From assembly GCA_025084515.1 (NCBI GenBank), contig JAJAGP010000766.1, positions 1 through 64,000 on the forward strand: 64,000 nt of DNA, written 5' to 3'. The DNA comes from Ancistrus triradiatus. Its lineage: Eukaryota; Chordata; Actinopteri; Siluriformes; Loricariidae. The notes beneath the pieces were generated by a model that saw only the letters and a list, made by a program, of their open reading frames with translations, did not search any database and had not been told where the DNA came from. A program made the position numbers and the translations under genes. Shown here piece after piece: positions 42,250 through 52,216 of the stretch. Position 1 is the first letter of the stretch, and every line of letters begins with the position of its first letter.

Positions 42250-43805
42250 ATGACTTTCTTTAATGATAAGATAGAAAACATTAGGCATAAAACTCGATGC
42301 TCATCACATCACCAAACTATTCAGCAACCTTCCAGATGCAGCACTAGTGAAGACATCTGTTTAATGAGCTGTAAATCAACATTAGAATCTTTTACCCCAG
42401 TTACTAATACTGAACTATCCGCACTGATCAGCTCGTCTAAGTCATCAACATGTTTATTAGATCCAATTCCTACACGTTTACTCAAAGAAGTAAAACCTAG
42501 TATTACAGAGCCAGTGTTAGTTATTTTAAATTCATCCCTTACCTTTGGTTATGTGCCCAAATCCTTTACGTCTGCTGTTATCAAACCACTGATTAAAAAA
42601 GTCAGTCTTGACCCTTGTGTGATATCTAATTATAGACCAATTTCAAACCTACCGTTTCTGTCCAAAATCTTAGAAAAAGCCGTCTATCAGCAGCTCTGCA
42701 GTTACCTCCAAAGGAATGAAATTTATGAAACATTTCAGTCTGGCTTCAGGCCCCATCATAGTACTGAAACAGCATTAATTAGGGTACTAAATGACTTGTT
42801 AATGTCCTCAGATAAGGGATGTGTTTCTTTTCTTGTTCTGTTAGATTTAAGTGCAGCATTTGACACTATAGATCATGATGTTTTACTAAACAGACTAGAA
42901 AATACTGTAGGTATTAAGGGATCAGCACTTTCTTGGTTTAAATCCTACTTAACCGACCGGTACCAGATTGTTCATATAAATAATCTAAGGTCTAAGCTCT
43001 CAAAAGTGAAGTATGGCGTGCCTCACGGGTAAGTGCTTGGCCCGCTTTTATTCTCTCTGTACATGCTGCCACTAGGCTCAGTTATTTGTAAACATGGCAT
43101 TAGTTTTCACTGCTATGCAGATGATACACAGCTGTACATATCAGCCAAACCTAATGACAGCTTTGCAATTAACAAAATTGTGGACTGTGTAAAGGAAATA
43201 AAAGATTGGATGCAATAAAATTTTCTCTCACTTAACTCAGATAAAAAAGAGGTTCTACTAGTGGGATCCAAGGCTGTGAGAGACAGGTTGGCTACATCTT
43301 TCCTAAATCTAGATGGCTCTCCAGTACTGCCCAGTCCATCTGTAAAAAATTTCGGGGTCACATTTGATTCAGATCTCTCCTTTGATGCACACATTAGCAG
43401 CATCACTCGAATTGCTTTCTTTTACGTAATATCGCTAAACTTAGAAATATCCTCTCTTTTAATGATGCAGAGAAACTGGTTCATGCGTTTATAACCTCAA
43501 GGTTGGATTACTGTAACGTCTTACCTGTGGGATGCTCCAGTAAATCTATAAATAAACTTCAATTACTTCAGAATGCAGCTGCCTGAGTGCTAACTCAAAC
43601 CAGAAAATTTGATCATATCACTCCTGTTCTATCATCACTGCACTGGTTACCAGTTAAATTCCACATTGATTACAAAATACTTCTTATAACTTATAAAGCT
43701 CTACATGGCCTGGTTCCACATTATCTGAGTGAACTCTTAGTGTTTTACAATCTAGTCCGTCTACTTCATTCGCAGGGTTCAGGACTTCTTTTAGTTCCTA
43801 GAATT
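42250..43805 (+). pseudogene. L2 LINE reverse transcriptase
   Basis: Motifs in order are PIPTRLLKE, SNYRPISNLPFLSKILEKAV, QSGFRPHHSTETALIRVLND, LLDLSAAFDTIDHDVL, the VPHG block followed by a TAA stop (43030-43032) where SVLGP normally begins, then LGPLLFSLYMLP and FHCYADDTQLYI. After a further break the thumb and C-terminal part (43261-43805) continue, with SLHWLPVKFHIDYKILLITY. Overall colinear with intact L2/CR1-group proteins, with at least three disabling changes. Confidence 0.9.
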
Positions 43806-43870
43806 TAAAAAGTCACAGCAGGGGAAAAAGGCTTTCTCATACATGGCCCCCCAGCTATGGAATTAAGTTC

Positions 43871-45455
43871 CCACTTTCGTTCGAGACTCGAGTGCAATTC
43901 TAGGAACTAAAAGAAGTCCTGTACCTTGCGAACGAAATAGACGAGTTGGATTGTAAAACTCTAAGAGTTCACTCAGATAATGTCGCGGCCAGGCCATGTA
44001 GAGCTTTATAAGTTGTAAGAAGTATTTTGTAATCAATGCGGAATTTGACTGGTAACCAGTGTAGTGATGATAGAACAGGAGTGATATGATCAAATTTTCT
44101 AGTTCGAGTTAGCACTCGGGCAGCTGCGATCTGAACTAACTGAAGTTTATTCATAGATTTACTAGAGCATCCAGTAAGTAAGGTGTTACAGTAATCCAAC
44201 CTTGAGGTTATAAACGCATGAACAAGTTTTTCTGCATCATTAAAAGAGAGGATATTTCTAAGTTTAGTGATATTACGTAATTGAAAGAAAGCAATTCGAG
44301 TGATGCTGCTAATGTGCGCATCAAAGGAGAGATCTGAATCAAATGTGACCCCTAAGTTTTTTACAGACGGACTGGGCAATACTGGACAGCCATCTAGATT
44401 TAGGATAGATGTAGCCAACCTGTCTCTCACAGCCTTGGGTCCCACTAATAGAACCTCAGTTTTATCTGAGTTAAGTAAGAGAAAAAATTAAAAATAACAT
44501 CCAATTTTTTTTTTATTTCCTTTACACAGTCCTCAAAATTTTGTTTTATTGTAAGCCCTTTAATTTTTTTGGCCGATATGTACAGCTGTGTATTCATCTG
44601 CATAGCAGTGGAAACTAATGGCCATGTTTACGATAAAACTGAGCCTAGTGGCAGCATGTACAGAGAGAATAAAAAAAGCGGGGCCAAGCACTGACCCCTG
44701 AGGCACGCCATACTTCACTTTTGAGAGCTTAGATCTTAGATTATTTATATGAACAAACTGGGGTACCGGGTCAGTTAAGTAGGATTTTAAACCAAGAAAA
44801 GTGCTGATCCCTTAATACCTACAGTATTTTCTAGTCTGTTTAGTTAGAACATCATGATCTATAGTGTCCAAATGCTGCAACTTAAAATCTAACAGAACAA
44901 GAAAGAGAAACAAAACATCCCCTATTATCTGAGGACTATTAACAAGTCATTTAGTACCCTAATTAATGCTGTGTTTCAGTACTATGAATGGGGCCTCCTG
45001 AAGCCAGACTGAAATGTTTCATAAATTTCATTTTCCTTTGGAGGGGTACGGGAAACTGGAGGTAACTGCAGAGCTGCAGATAGACGGCTTTTTCTAAGAT
45101 TTTGGACAGAAACGGTAGATTTGAAATTGGTCTATAATTAGATATCACACAAGGGTCAAGATTGGCTTTTTTAATCAGTGGTTTGATAACAGCAGACTTA
45201 AAGGATTTGGGCACATAACCAAAGGTAAGGGATGAATTTAAAATAACTAACACTGGCTCTATAACACTAGGTAATACTTGTTTGAGTAAACGTGTAGGAA
45301 TTGGATCTAATAAACATGTTGATGACTTAGACGAACTGATCAGTGCGGATAGTTCAGTATTAGTACTTGGGGTAAAGATTCTAATCTTGATTTACAGCTC
45401 ATTAAACAGATGTCTTCACTAGTGCTGCATCTGTAAGGTTGCTGAACAGTTTGGT
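43871..45455 (-). pseudogene. Inverted partial L2 copy
   Basis: Minus-strand frames 44445-43969 (GPKAVRDRLATSILNLDG, ITPVLSSLHWLPVKFRIDYK) and 45253-44963 (VISNYRPISNLPFLSKILEK) repeat the domains of the plus copy. The segment is truncated at both ends and carries its own stops. It differs by scattered substitutions, so it is not a sequencing mirror of the first arm. Confidence 0.85.
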
Positions 45456-45756
45456 GAATATGTGCATATTTTATGTTTTATTTGAAGTATGACTCTATGA
45501 CTTTAGTTTTATTCTTAGATTTATCATCTACGCCGCCCAAGGAGGTTGGGTCCCTTTTCGAGTCTTGGTCCTCCCAAGGTTTCTTCCTCATAACACTTGG
45601 GGAGTTTTTCCTTGCCACTGTCGCCCTAGGCTTGCTCAATTTGGGATTGGACGTAGATATTAGGAGATAATCTAAACTTGTAAAGTTGCTTTGAGACAAT
45701 GCTCCATTGTAAAAAGCACTATATAAATAGATCTGACTTGACTTGACTTGACTTGA

Positions 45757-46020
45757 GTGTCACGGTTAAATGCCCGCTCCTGTTTATGCTTTGCGGTATG
45801 CCTGATCATGTTTATTCCTTTTGTTTCTGTGCTCGTTCTCCGGCTTCTTCCATGTTTTGGTTTCACAACCGTATTTCTGTTTACGCCTGGCTCTGCCTGT
45901 TTGAGTTTGCTGTGTTTGCCCTTAGTTTAGGGATTTCTTTAATAAATCTTGTTTTACTGAAATCTGCGCTCGTCTCTCCTGTTCGTGCTGCGCACGGTAC
46001 AGAATAAAACACCACCATGG
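45757..46020 (+). repeat. Possible LTR or promoter of the following repeat-protein ORF
   Basis: TGTCACGGTTAAATGCCCGC begins just after the L2 tail, and GCGCACGGTACA closes at about 46003. AATAAA occurs at about 45944. TG...CA borders and a downstream open frame suggest an LTR, but no second copy or primer-binding site was seen. Confidence 0.35.
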
Positions 46021-46371
46021 AGACGGCGGGTTTTAGTTTGGTTCCGGATCGGCCAGCCAGGTTCAGTGGAGATCGGACATTTGCCTGCAGTTTGTTTCCC
46101 AATGTGGGGAATTTTTTGTTCATATCCTTCCTGCTCGTCTCTTGCCCAGGTTTCATTTATGGTTTCGTGCCTCTCCGGTAGAGCTCTGCAATGAGCCGCC
46201 AATGTCTGGCCTATGGCCCAAGCTTGTACAAGCTTGAACAGTTTTTGGAGGTTGTGCATCCACATTTGGTCCTCCTCCTGCTGGGGTCCAGTCTGACTCC
46301 ATGACCCCACAGTCTGTTGCTACCTCAGCGACAGAACCCACACTACTAAGAAGGCCCCGCCTGTTGATCAT

Positions 46372-47270
46372 ATGGACCTTCTGTGGCTGGTGCACCATTT
46401 GTTGGATTCTCCGCATGCCAGTATGCAGAGGACATTACTCCCAGGTTCCGTCCGGGAGAAGTCACTCACAGAGGTTGTCCAGAGGAGGTCAGCCGTATCC
46501 AAGAGCATCACGCTAATGGGTTCCATACCTGAGCAGGTTTACTCTGTGTCTGAATTTGTTCGCCCCATTTCCGCTCACGCTGCACCTTGTAGTCTTGTAC
46601 CTGAGCATGTTAGCTCAGCACCTGAGCAAGTTGTCTCTGTGGATGAGCCATTAGCACCCACTAGCTCAGTACCTGAGCCGTTAGTGCCCGCTAGCTCAGT
46701 ACCTGAGTCGATAATGCCCAGTAGCCCTGTATTTGAGCATGCTAGCACAGTACCTGAGCCGATGGAGTCCGCTAGCTCAGCACCTGAGCCGTTTGTGTCC
46801 TATACCACAGAACCTGAGGTTATTAGTTCCATGCTTGAATCGTATAGTTCCGTAGTCGAGCATGTTAGCTCCACACCTGAGTCTGCTAGTTCCCTGTTTG
46901 ACCCGTTAGCATTGCCTGGTTCCATATCCGAGCATGTTAGATCTGAGTCAGAGTTTGTAAGCTCCGTTTCCGCGTTTCCATTTAGCATTGAGTAGCTTCG
47001 AGCCCGAGCATGCTGTGTTCGTTGATTTTGTGCCTGAAAATGGTATCCCTGTACCTGAATTCGTTAGTTCCGTTTATGAATCTTGTAGCCCTGTACAGGG
47101 GCCCAATGCTCCACTTGGTTCCGTACCGTTGCGCAACTTAGCCACGTACCTGAGTCAGACACGCTACTATGTTCCGTATCAGAGTTTGTCGCGCCATGTA
47201 GTTCCGTGCTTGATCACGTTGATGGGTAATAAACAAATATTTTTTTCTGTTCTCTTTATTTTAAAATTTA
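46372..47270 (+). CDS. Low-complexity repeat protein, unrecognised
   Basis: The frame 46372-46995 (207 residues) is built from imperfect units such as SSVPEPLVPASSVPE, about 8-16 residues long, rich in S, P, E and V. It has no cysteine-rich, membrane or enzymatic motif. A frame change at about 46990 continues the same repeat style to about 47200 (FVPENGIPVPEFVSSVYES). The start is uncertain, since related sequence with an ATG at 46016 precedes it in another frame. It may be the gag-like or linker part of a retroelement, or a decayed gene. No function can be given. Confidence 0.35.
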
Positions 47271-47284
47271 ACAATAAATGGTGA

Positions 47285-47819
47285 TAACAGAACTGTTGTC
47301 TAATCGCAGTAATACACTCAAGGTTGTGCTTTATCATGAGATATTGGTACGGGTGTTCTGATCTGTACTCGGCCTGTGGCCTCGTGCCTACAACCACATC
47401 ACACCCGTGCCAATATCTCATGTTAAAGCATTTCCTCTCTTTTCTGAAATGAATATATGATACAAAAATGGTCACGATCTCTGATATATTGTGATCCTTG
47501 ATTTGATCTCTGATGGCTCTTTTTGGTTTACCTCCAGATTCTGATATTATATTGTATTATACCAGAGTTAGTTTCGAACCCGCAATCTGATTGGCTGAGA
47601 GACATTTTTCCTGTGACATTATTGATGATAATGGCACTCTGACCGATGCTCTATAAGTACTACTCCGCCTCTCTCACACACACACACATACATAACCTGG
47701 CAACGACACCAGCCATAACAAACACAGCAACATTATAATTATAATAGTAAAAGAAATGACTTATAATCAGTTTATGAAAACTATTGGCTTTGAAATAAAT
47801 TGTTTCTATTTTAATCTAG
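47285..47819. repeat. IgL unit 5 far flank plus spacer
   Basis: The stretch 47440-47560 resembles 2620-2740 (CTGAAATGAATA.ATGATACA, AAAATGGTC, TGTGATCC). The unit therefore extends beyond the region kept in units 2 and 3. An inverted word pair, ATGAGATATTGGTACGGGTG (47336) and CACCCGTGCCAATATCTCAT (47402), lies just before it. Confidence 0.5.
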
Positions 47820-48825
47820 AAAATGAAGATGAAGCTATTAATGTGTAGCCTAATATTCCAAATGAGCCGAGGTTCAGCAGCCTTACAAACGAGGATTTGG
47901 ATGTGCTGGAAAGGCAAAGAAATGAACTCAGTACAGTAAATCAAACATCCTGGGCTCTTAACATTTTCACAGCCTGGCTGAAGAACAACAGCCCTGAAGT
48001 CAGTTGTAGTAGCATCAAAAAACATGAACTGAATCAGCTTCTACATCATTTTTATAGATCAGTCAGAAATGGGAAGGGAGAGCTGTGCAGTATCACCAGC
48101 TTCGATGGGTTTAGAGCTGGACTTAACAGATACATAAATGAACCTCTGATCAGCTGTGGATGGTGTTTAATGAAAGATACAGAGTTTGCACCAGTAAACA
48201 ACACATTTGTTGGTGTTGTGAAGAAAATAAGAAAGAACAGAGGTGATACAACCTTCCACCATCCAGCAATACTGCCTGATACCTTGAAAAAATGTACCAG
48301 TCAAAAGCACTTGATCCGGAAACCCCAAAAGGTCTGTTAAATAAATAAGGTAAACAACATCACTCGGTATACTGATGAATAACATTTCTGAATAGTCCAC
48401 ATTACATGTACTGCTGAACCTAAAGCTAATGGATCAGTTCTCCCTACAAGTGTGGTTTGACATTCAGCTTCACCTCGGCAGACGAGGGAAGGAAGGAAAC
48501 AGGCAACTTCACCGAGAATCATTCGTCACACAGAGGGACAGAAATGGGGAAAAATTTGTCACTCTATCCTTTAACGAGGGTTCAAAAAGCTCATCAGGAG
48601 TGAGACAGAGAGCTGAGGCATGGGGCAATGTTTTAGTGCACAGTAAAAATGTGTCCTGTCTCATATTTTGAGCTCTATGTGAGCAAGCTGCCAGTTAATG
48701 CCCTGGCTTTTTACATGCAGCCAAAGAAGTGTGCAGATCAGATGCTGTGAGGTATAGTGCTGCACTGCTGGGTGTAAATCAGCTCTCTAACATTTTGCCC
48801 TGTATATGCAAAGAAGCAGCAACGT
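47820..48825 (+). pseudogene. Crypton-derived recombinase-like gene, copy B
   Basis: The frame 47897-48340 (with upstream in-frame sequence from about 47830) encodes the N-terminal core domain of a KIAA1958-like/DUF3504 protein: RNELSTVNQTSWALNIFTAW, GELCSITSFDGFRAGLNRYI and FVGVVKKIRKNRGDTTFHHP. A donor-like AAGGTCTGT follows. The second part (48429-48671) has VWFDIQLHLGRRGKEGNRQL, then a frame break at LIF, then LLGVNQLSNILPCICKEAA. It stops at 48825 in IgL flank sequence. The arginine/tyrosine catalytic end is missing. It is paralogous to copy A at 28.8-33.4 kb. Confidence 0.78.
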
Positions 48826-49105
48826 TTAAAATCCAAAGTTTCCCCTATTTGTATTTTTAGTTATGACCAAAAAACACGATGATTAAAAAAGTTACATCAT
48901 AAAAATGTTTTAGGTTTATTTGTGACCTGGAGCAGCAGCACTAAATGAAGAAGTGAAACCATCATGTCTGATGAAGCTGAACACAGACATCCAAACTGAC
49001 TGAAGCAAAACCAGAGCAGTGAATGTACAGCTAAATACACTCTCTCCTAACCCTGATCATGATGATGAAGGAGAAGAAAAGAACAGAGCATCTTCCAAAT
49101 GCAGC
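48826..49105. repeat. IgL unit 5: C 3' flank
   Basis: Colinear with 2910-3185 of unit 1 (AAAATCCAAAGTTTCCCCTA, ACCTGGAGCAGCAGCACTAA, the polyadenylation signal at 49106-49111). Its left edge is fused to the Crypton-type gene at a short shared GCAGCAAC word. Confidence 0.85.
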
Positions 49106-49111
49106 TTTATT
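49106..49111 (-). terminator. Polyadenylation signal of C3
   Basis: TTTATT on plus, AATAAA on the coding strand. Confidence 0.7.
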
Positions 49112-49248
49112 TCAGCACAGCAAAAGTACAGGAAGAGCAACATTACACTGAAGAGAGCAAAGACAGAAATGGAGCCATTGTGGAGAACTGAAGCTCTATT
49201 GGAGATGGATGCACAAGCAGCTCCGTCTTCAACTCTAGCTTGAATCTG

Positions 49249-49563
49249 CTAGACTTCACAGTGGCTCTTTCTGAACGTGACCGGACGATCAACGATAAAC
49301 GATAAACAGATAAACTCCTCCCCCTTTTCCCAGGCTGCTTTGCTGAGGGTCAGGACGCTGCTGAAGCTGTAGCAACCGTTCTTCTCCACTTCATCGCTGG
49401 TCAGAACCCTGTCCTCCTCCTTCGAGCCATCTACCTTCCAGCTCACCAGCGCCCCCTGTGGAGAGTAGGCAGACAGCAGACAGAGCAGAGAGACTGATCC
49501 CTCAGACAGCTGCAGAGGAGACAGAGGGAGCAGAGAACACGGAGGGCTGGACTGTGGAAGCAG
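49249..49563 (-). pseudogene. IgL constant exon C3 (frameshifted)
   Basis: The acceptor and the first codons (ASTVQPSV) match C1. An extra A at about 49535 (GAGAACACGG, against GAGACACGG in C1) then shifts the frame, and translation from J would stop after about ten more codons. Further on the original frame is still open (LQLSEGSVSLLCLLSAYSPQ, VSWKVDGSKEED, terminal HCEV). Near the second cysteine, EYICTVSHGAVDRP of C1 is replaced by EFICLSFIVDRP. GATAAAC repeats have displaced the conserved C-x-V-x-H, with a net loss of two residues. It is not usable as a light-chain constant region. Confidence 0.92.
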
Positions 49564-50502
49564 CTGCAAATTCACAAACAATTCCATGTTAATGGAGGAA
49601 CTTTGTTGCACTGACATGGTGGAACTGCATCCAATAATCAAACTGTATTCCAGCAGTGAAACAGTCAGTGAGTGAATTCTGGAAATGCTCTGAACTCCAA
49701 TAGAGACCAAACTGCAAGCTCCACTTTAGTTTAACCCAAACTCCGTCATTATTCTATATTTCACATCAACAAACTCCATTCCATTTCTATCCATCTTTAT
49801 ATTAATAATCTTTATGATGGTGGAATTATTGACTCATTACGGCTTCACATAATACAGTCTTATGGAAAAGTTTAGGCCCCCTCAGCTCTAATTCCATATT
49901 TAGCTAAACCTCTGCAGGGAACAAACTGAAATCGGATCAATTTCTACAGATTGGATGGATGGATGGATGGATGGATGGATCACTTCATTAATCCCAGAGG
50001 GAAATTCGTGTGTTACAGCGGCATAACTCAAACAAAAAGGGGAGAGCAAGAGCAAGATCTAAATAGAGATCAGATATAAATATACATAGAGAGCAGGGTT
50101 ATAATATAATTATAGCAAAAAGTATGATCCTTGGGCAGTAATGACCCGGCACAGTGAAGTGATTTTAATCCATCCATTTTAAAACCTTGAGGAAAATCTT
50201 ATCCATAAAATGAAGTGAGTCCAAAAGTTTGAGCAGCTTCCTCTAGTGTTTCTGTAAGCTCTCAAAACTTGTTCTAGATTAATTAATATTTACAGAAATA
50301 TGTCTGATTTAAGTTTGCCCCTGTAGAGCTTGTGGAACTTCTTTTCATTTAGAACATTAACTAAACATTTACATTAACCAGGGGTGCACAAACTTTAATG
50401 AAAATTAATAATATTCAATTTATCTAAAGTTTATTCATGAATGTAACTGATAAAGAGAATAAAATTAATTGATGGAGATTTAAAAGAAGAAAACACACTT
50501 AT
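49564..50502 (-). other. J3-C3 intron with inserted LINE tail
   Basis: Colinear with the J1-C1 intron except for 49953-50160. Confidence 0.85.
49953..50160 (-). mobile_element. LINE 3' tail (Rex1/CR1-like) in the intron
   Basis: The insertion starts with (GGAT)6 and then CACTTCATTAATCCCAGAGG, GAAATTCG. On the minus strand this is the ...GGGATTAATGAAGTG plus ATCC-repeat end of fish CR1/Rex1-type LINEs. GATT at 49949-49952 and 50161-50164 is a likely target-site duplication. Unit 1 has the uninterrupted site (CAGATTTTAATCC). Confidence 0.8.
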
Positions 50503-50540
50503 TCTTCACTCTGAGTTTGGTTCCTCCACCGAAAGTCCAC
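50503..50540 (-). pseudogene. IgL joining segment J3 (splice donor lost)
   Basis: The minus strand reads WTFGGGTKLRVK plus one base, a perfect J protein motif. The following dinucleotide is AT (ATAAGTG) where J1 has GT (GTAAGTG). The next GT lies four bases on, and its use would shift the frame and not restore C3. Recombination could still occur through its RSS. Confidence 0.9.
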
Positions 50541-50579
50541 CACAGTGATACAATCTAATGAAACCGTTATACAAAAACC
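50541..50579 (-). other. 23-bp-spacer RSS of J3
   Basis: Minus strand: nonamer GGTTTTTGT (50579-50571), 23-base spacer, heptamer CACTGTG (50547-50541). Confidence 0.95.
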
Positions 50580-50596
50580 TCCGTCACACTGCAGTG

Positions 50597-50619
50597 CACA
50601 CACACACACACACACACAC
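50597..50619. repeat. (CA)n tract between J3 and V5
   Basis: About 23 bases, at the same position as the 79-base tract of unit 1. Confidence 0.9.
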
Positions 50620-50791
50620 GCTTTATATGTCAGTGTTCCACATGTATACAGCTTTAAATGATCATTATTGAATATCTTTGATTTTCTCCATAAACTAAAT
50701 CTTCTGGAATAATGATCTAGTATGTTGTGTGGGATCAGGGCAGTTAAGAGAGGGGGCATTTGGTGAGGCATTTCCATAGAGAGAGGGGGCA

Positions 50792-50836
50792 CTTTGCATG
50801 AACAGCCCATGCTTCAGTGCTCTGGGAGTGTTTATA
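50792..50836 (+). promoter_or_regulatory. V5 promoter: octamer and TATA-like box
   Basis: CTTTGCAT at 50792-50799 and TTTATA at 50831-50836, with standard spacing to the ATG at 50887. Confidence 0.75.
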
Positions 50837-50886
50837 GCCCTTCATGACTGAGAGCTGGTGCTCCAGCATCTTCACCATCAGCAACT

Positions 50887-51342
50887 ATGACTTTGATCAG
50901 CATCTTCATCTTCACACTGACCCTCTGGACTCAAGGTACGAGTTTAATCAGCACTCACAGGAGCACAGAAGCAAACTGTATGATGAGATTCATGATGCAA
51001 TAATTCAACTGTGTTTTTCTTCAGGATCCAGAGGTCAGGTCATTGTGACTCAGACTCCTCCAGATCAAACTGTTTCTCCAGGAACCATAGTCACCATCAA
51101 CTGTAGAACCAGTTCTAATGTGTACAATGGTAATGTTCTACAATGGTACCTACATAAACCTGGAGAAACTCCTAAACTCTTGATCTACTGGACTAATAGC
51201 TTACACTCAGGAACTCCAGCTCGTTTCAGTGGTAGTGGATCTGGATCTGACTTCACTCTGACCATCAGTGGATTCCAGACTGAAGATGCAGGAGATTATT
51301 ACTGTCAGAGTTGGCATTCTTTCAGGGGTAGTTATGTGATCA
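50887..51342 (+). CDS. IgL variable gene V5 (intact germline V)
   Basis: Exon 1 is 50887-50935 with donor GGTACGAG. Exon 2 is 51025-51342. The domain starts GSRGQVIVTQTPPDQTVSPG and has INCRTSSNVYNGNVLQWYLH, KPGETPKLLIYWTN, FSGSGSGSDFTLTISGFQ and DYYCQSWHSFRGSYV. Its CDR3 is the longest of the five. No frame or splice defect was seen. Its own J3-C3 is defective, so a productive chain would need J1-C1, about 46 kb away, or a unit outside the window. Confidence 0.93.
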
Positions 51343-51370
51343 CACAGTGTTAGAGCATCGTACAAAAACC
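51343..51370 (+). other. 12-bp-spacer RSS of V5
   Basis: CACAGTG (51343-51349), 12-base spacer, ACAAAAACC (51362-51370). Confidence 0.95.
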
Positions 51371-51479
51371 TCCCTCAGTGAGAGAGTACAGAGACTGCAC
51401 TGCTGCAGCTGGGAGCGACGTGATACAGTGGGGAGGAAGTGATACAGCACAATCATGCACATTGTGGAGGAGAACAAAC

Positions 51480-51520
<41 letters not shown>
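51371..51520. repeat. IgL unit 5: V 3' flank and (CA)n
   Basis: About 105 bases match the flank behind the other V genes, with part of the AGCGACTGCAGGTGCTGA word changed. A CA microsatellite (51482-51520) then ends the homology. Confidence 0.75.
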
Positions 51521-51522
<2 letters not shown>

Positions 51523-52214
51523 TGTAGGGTTGCTTTACAATTATTAAGCAGCAGAACATCATAAATACAAGTTGTTCAGATTAATTTATGTAAAATACTA
51601 GGGTTTCATTGTTGTGTCAATCTTTAAATCCATCAATCATGTTGTCATTGATGCCATAACATTATTCATTGGTAGGTATGGAATACTCAGAGATGGAGTC
51701 CTTCTCAGATCATAGACAAATAAATCAGTAATGATAACACAGAAGTGTAGGTGGATTATAACATTAAGATATCAAAAGTTGGCTCTCCTTGTATCACAGG
51801 TGTATGGAGCACATCCATACTTCTGATCTGACTCCAAATGAAGGTTCCTGTGATTACATTAAATTATAAGGAATGATCATCTGTAACTCTTCAGGTTTGA
51901 GTCTAAAACATGTGGTTATTCCAGGATGACACAGCTGTAGTAACTTCATCAAACACCTAGATTCAAACATGCTATTGTATTCTATGTAAAAATTTAAGTT
52001 TTAAATGTAGAAATTATTAGGAACTATGCAGGTCCACAGCCCAACACTAGAGGTATTGTAGGCTTACACTTTACAATTGTTAGGGTCAGATTCTGGTGTG
52101 ACTGGCTCTTTGTTTTGGTGCACTTTGATCCAATTCCCCAGATTTTCACTTTTTTTGCTCTGTTGAATCCGGCTTGAATCCAGCAATCTTGCGGCTGGTT
52201 TATATATATATATA
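51521..52214. other. No gene recognised
   Basis: AT-rich and non-coding. A short TA run precedes the Tc1-like end at 52217. Confidence 0.55.
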
Positions 52215-52216
52215 CA

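Larger units (their letters stand above)
41101..45755 (+). mobile_element. L2-clade LINE with internal inverted duplication
   Basis: A plus-strand L2 runs from the endonuclease at 41101 to about 43870. An antisense partial copy of the same LINE occupies 43871-45455, and plus-strand 3' sequence (45456-45755) closes with CTGACTTGACTTGACTTGAC. The two arms (43250-43865 and 43875-44460) are near-identical and meet almost without a spacer. Stops and frame breaks are present in both. Confidence 0.85.

Noticed and set aside
50495..50505. J3 donor as an AT-AC (U12-type) splice site
   Set aside because: The sequence ATAAGTG is not the ATATCCTT U12 donor, and the C3 acceptor is an ordinary CAG. Loss of the GT is simpler.
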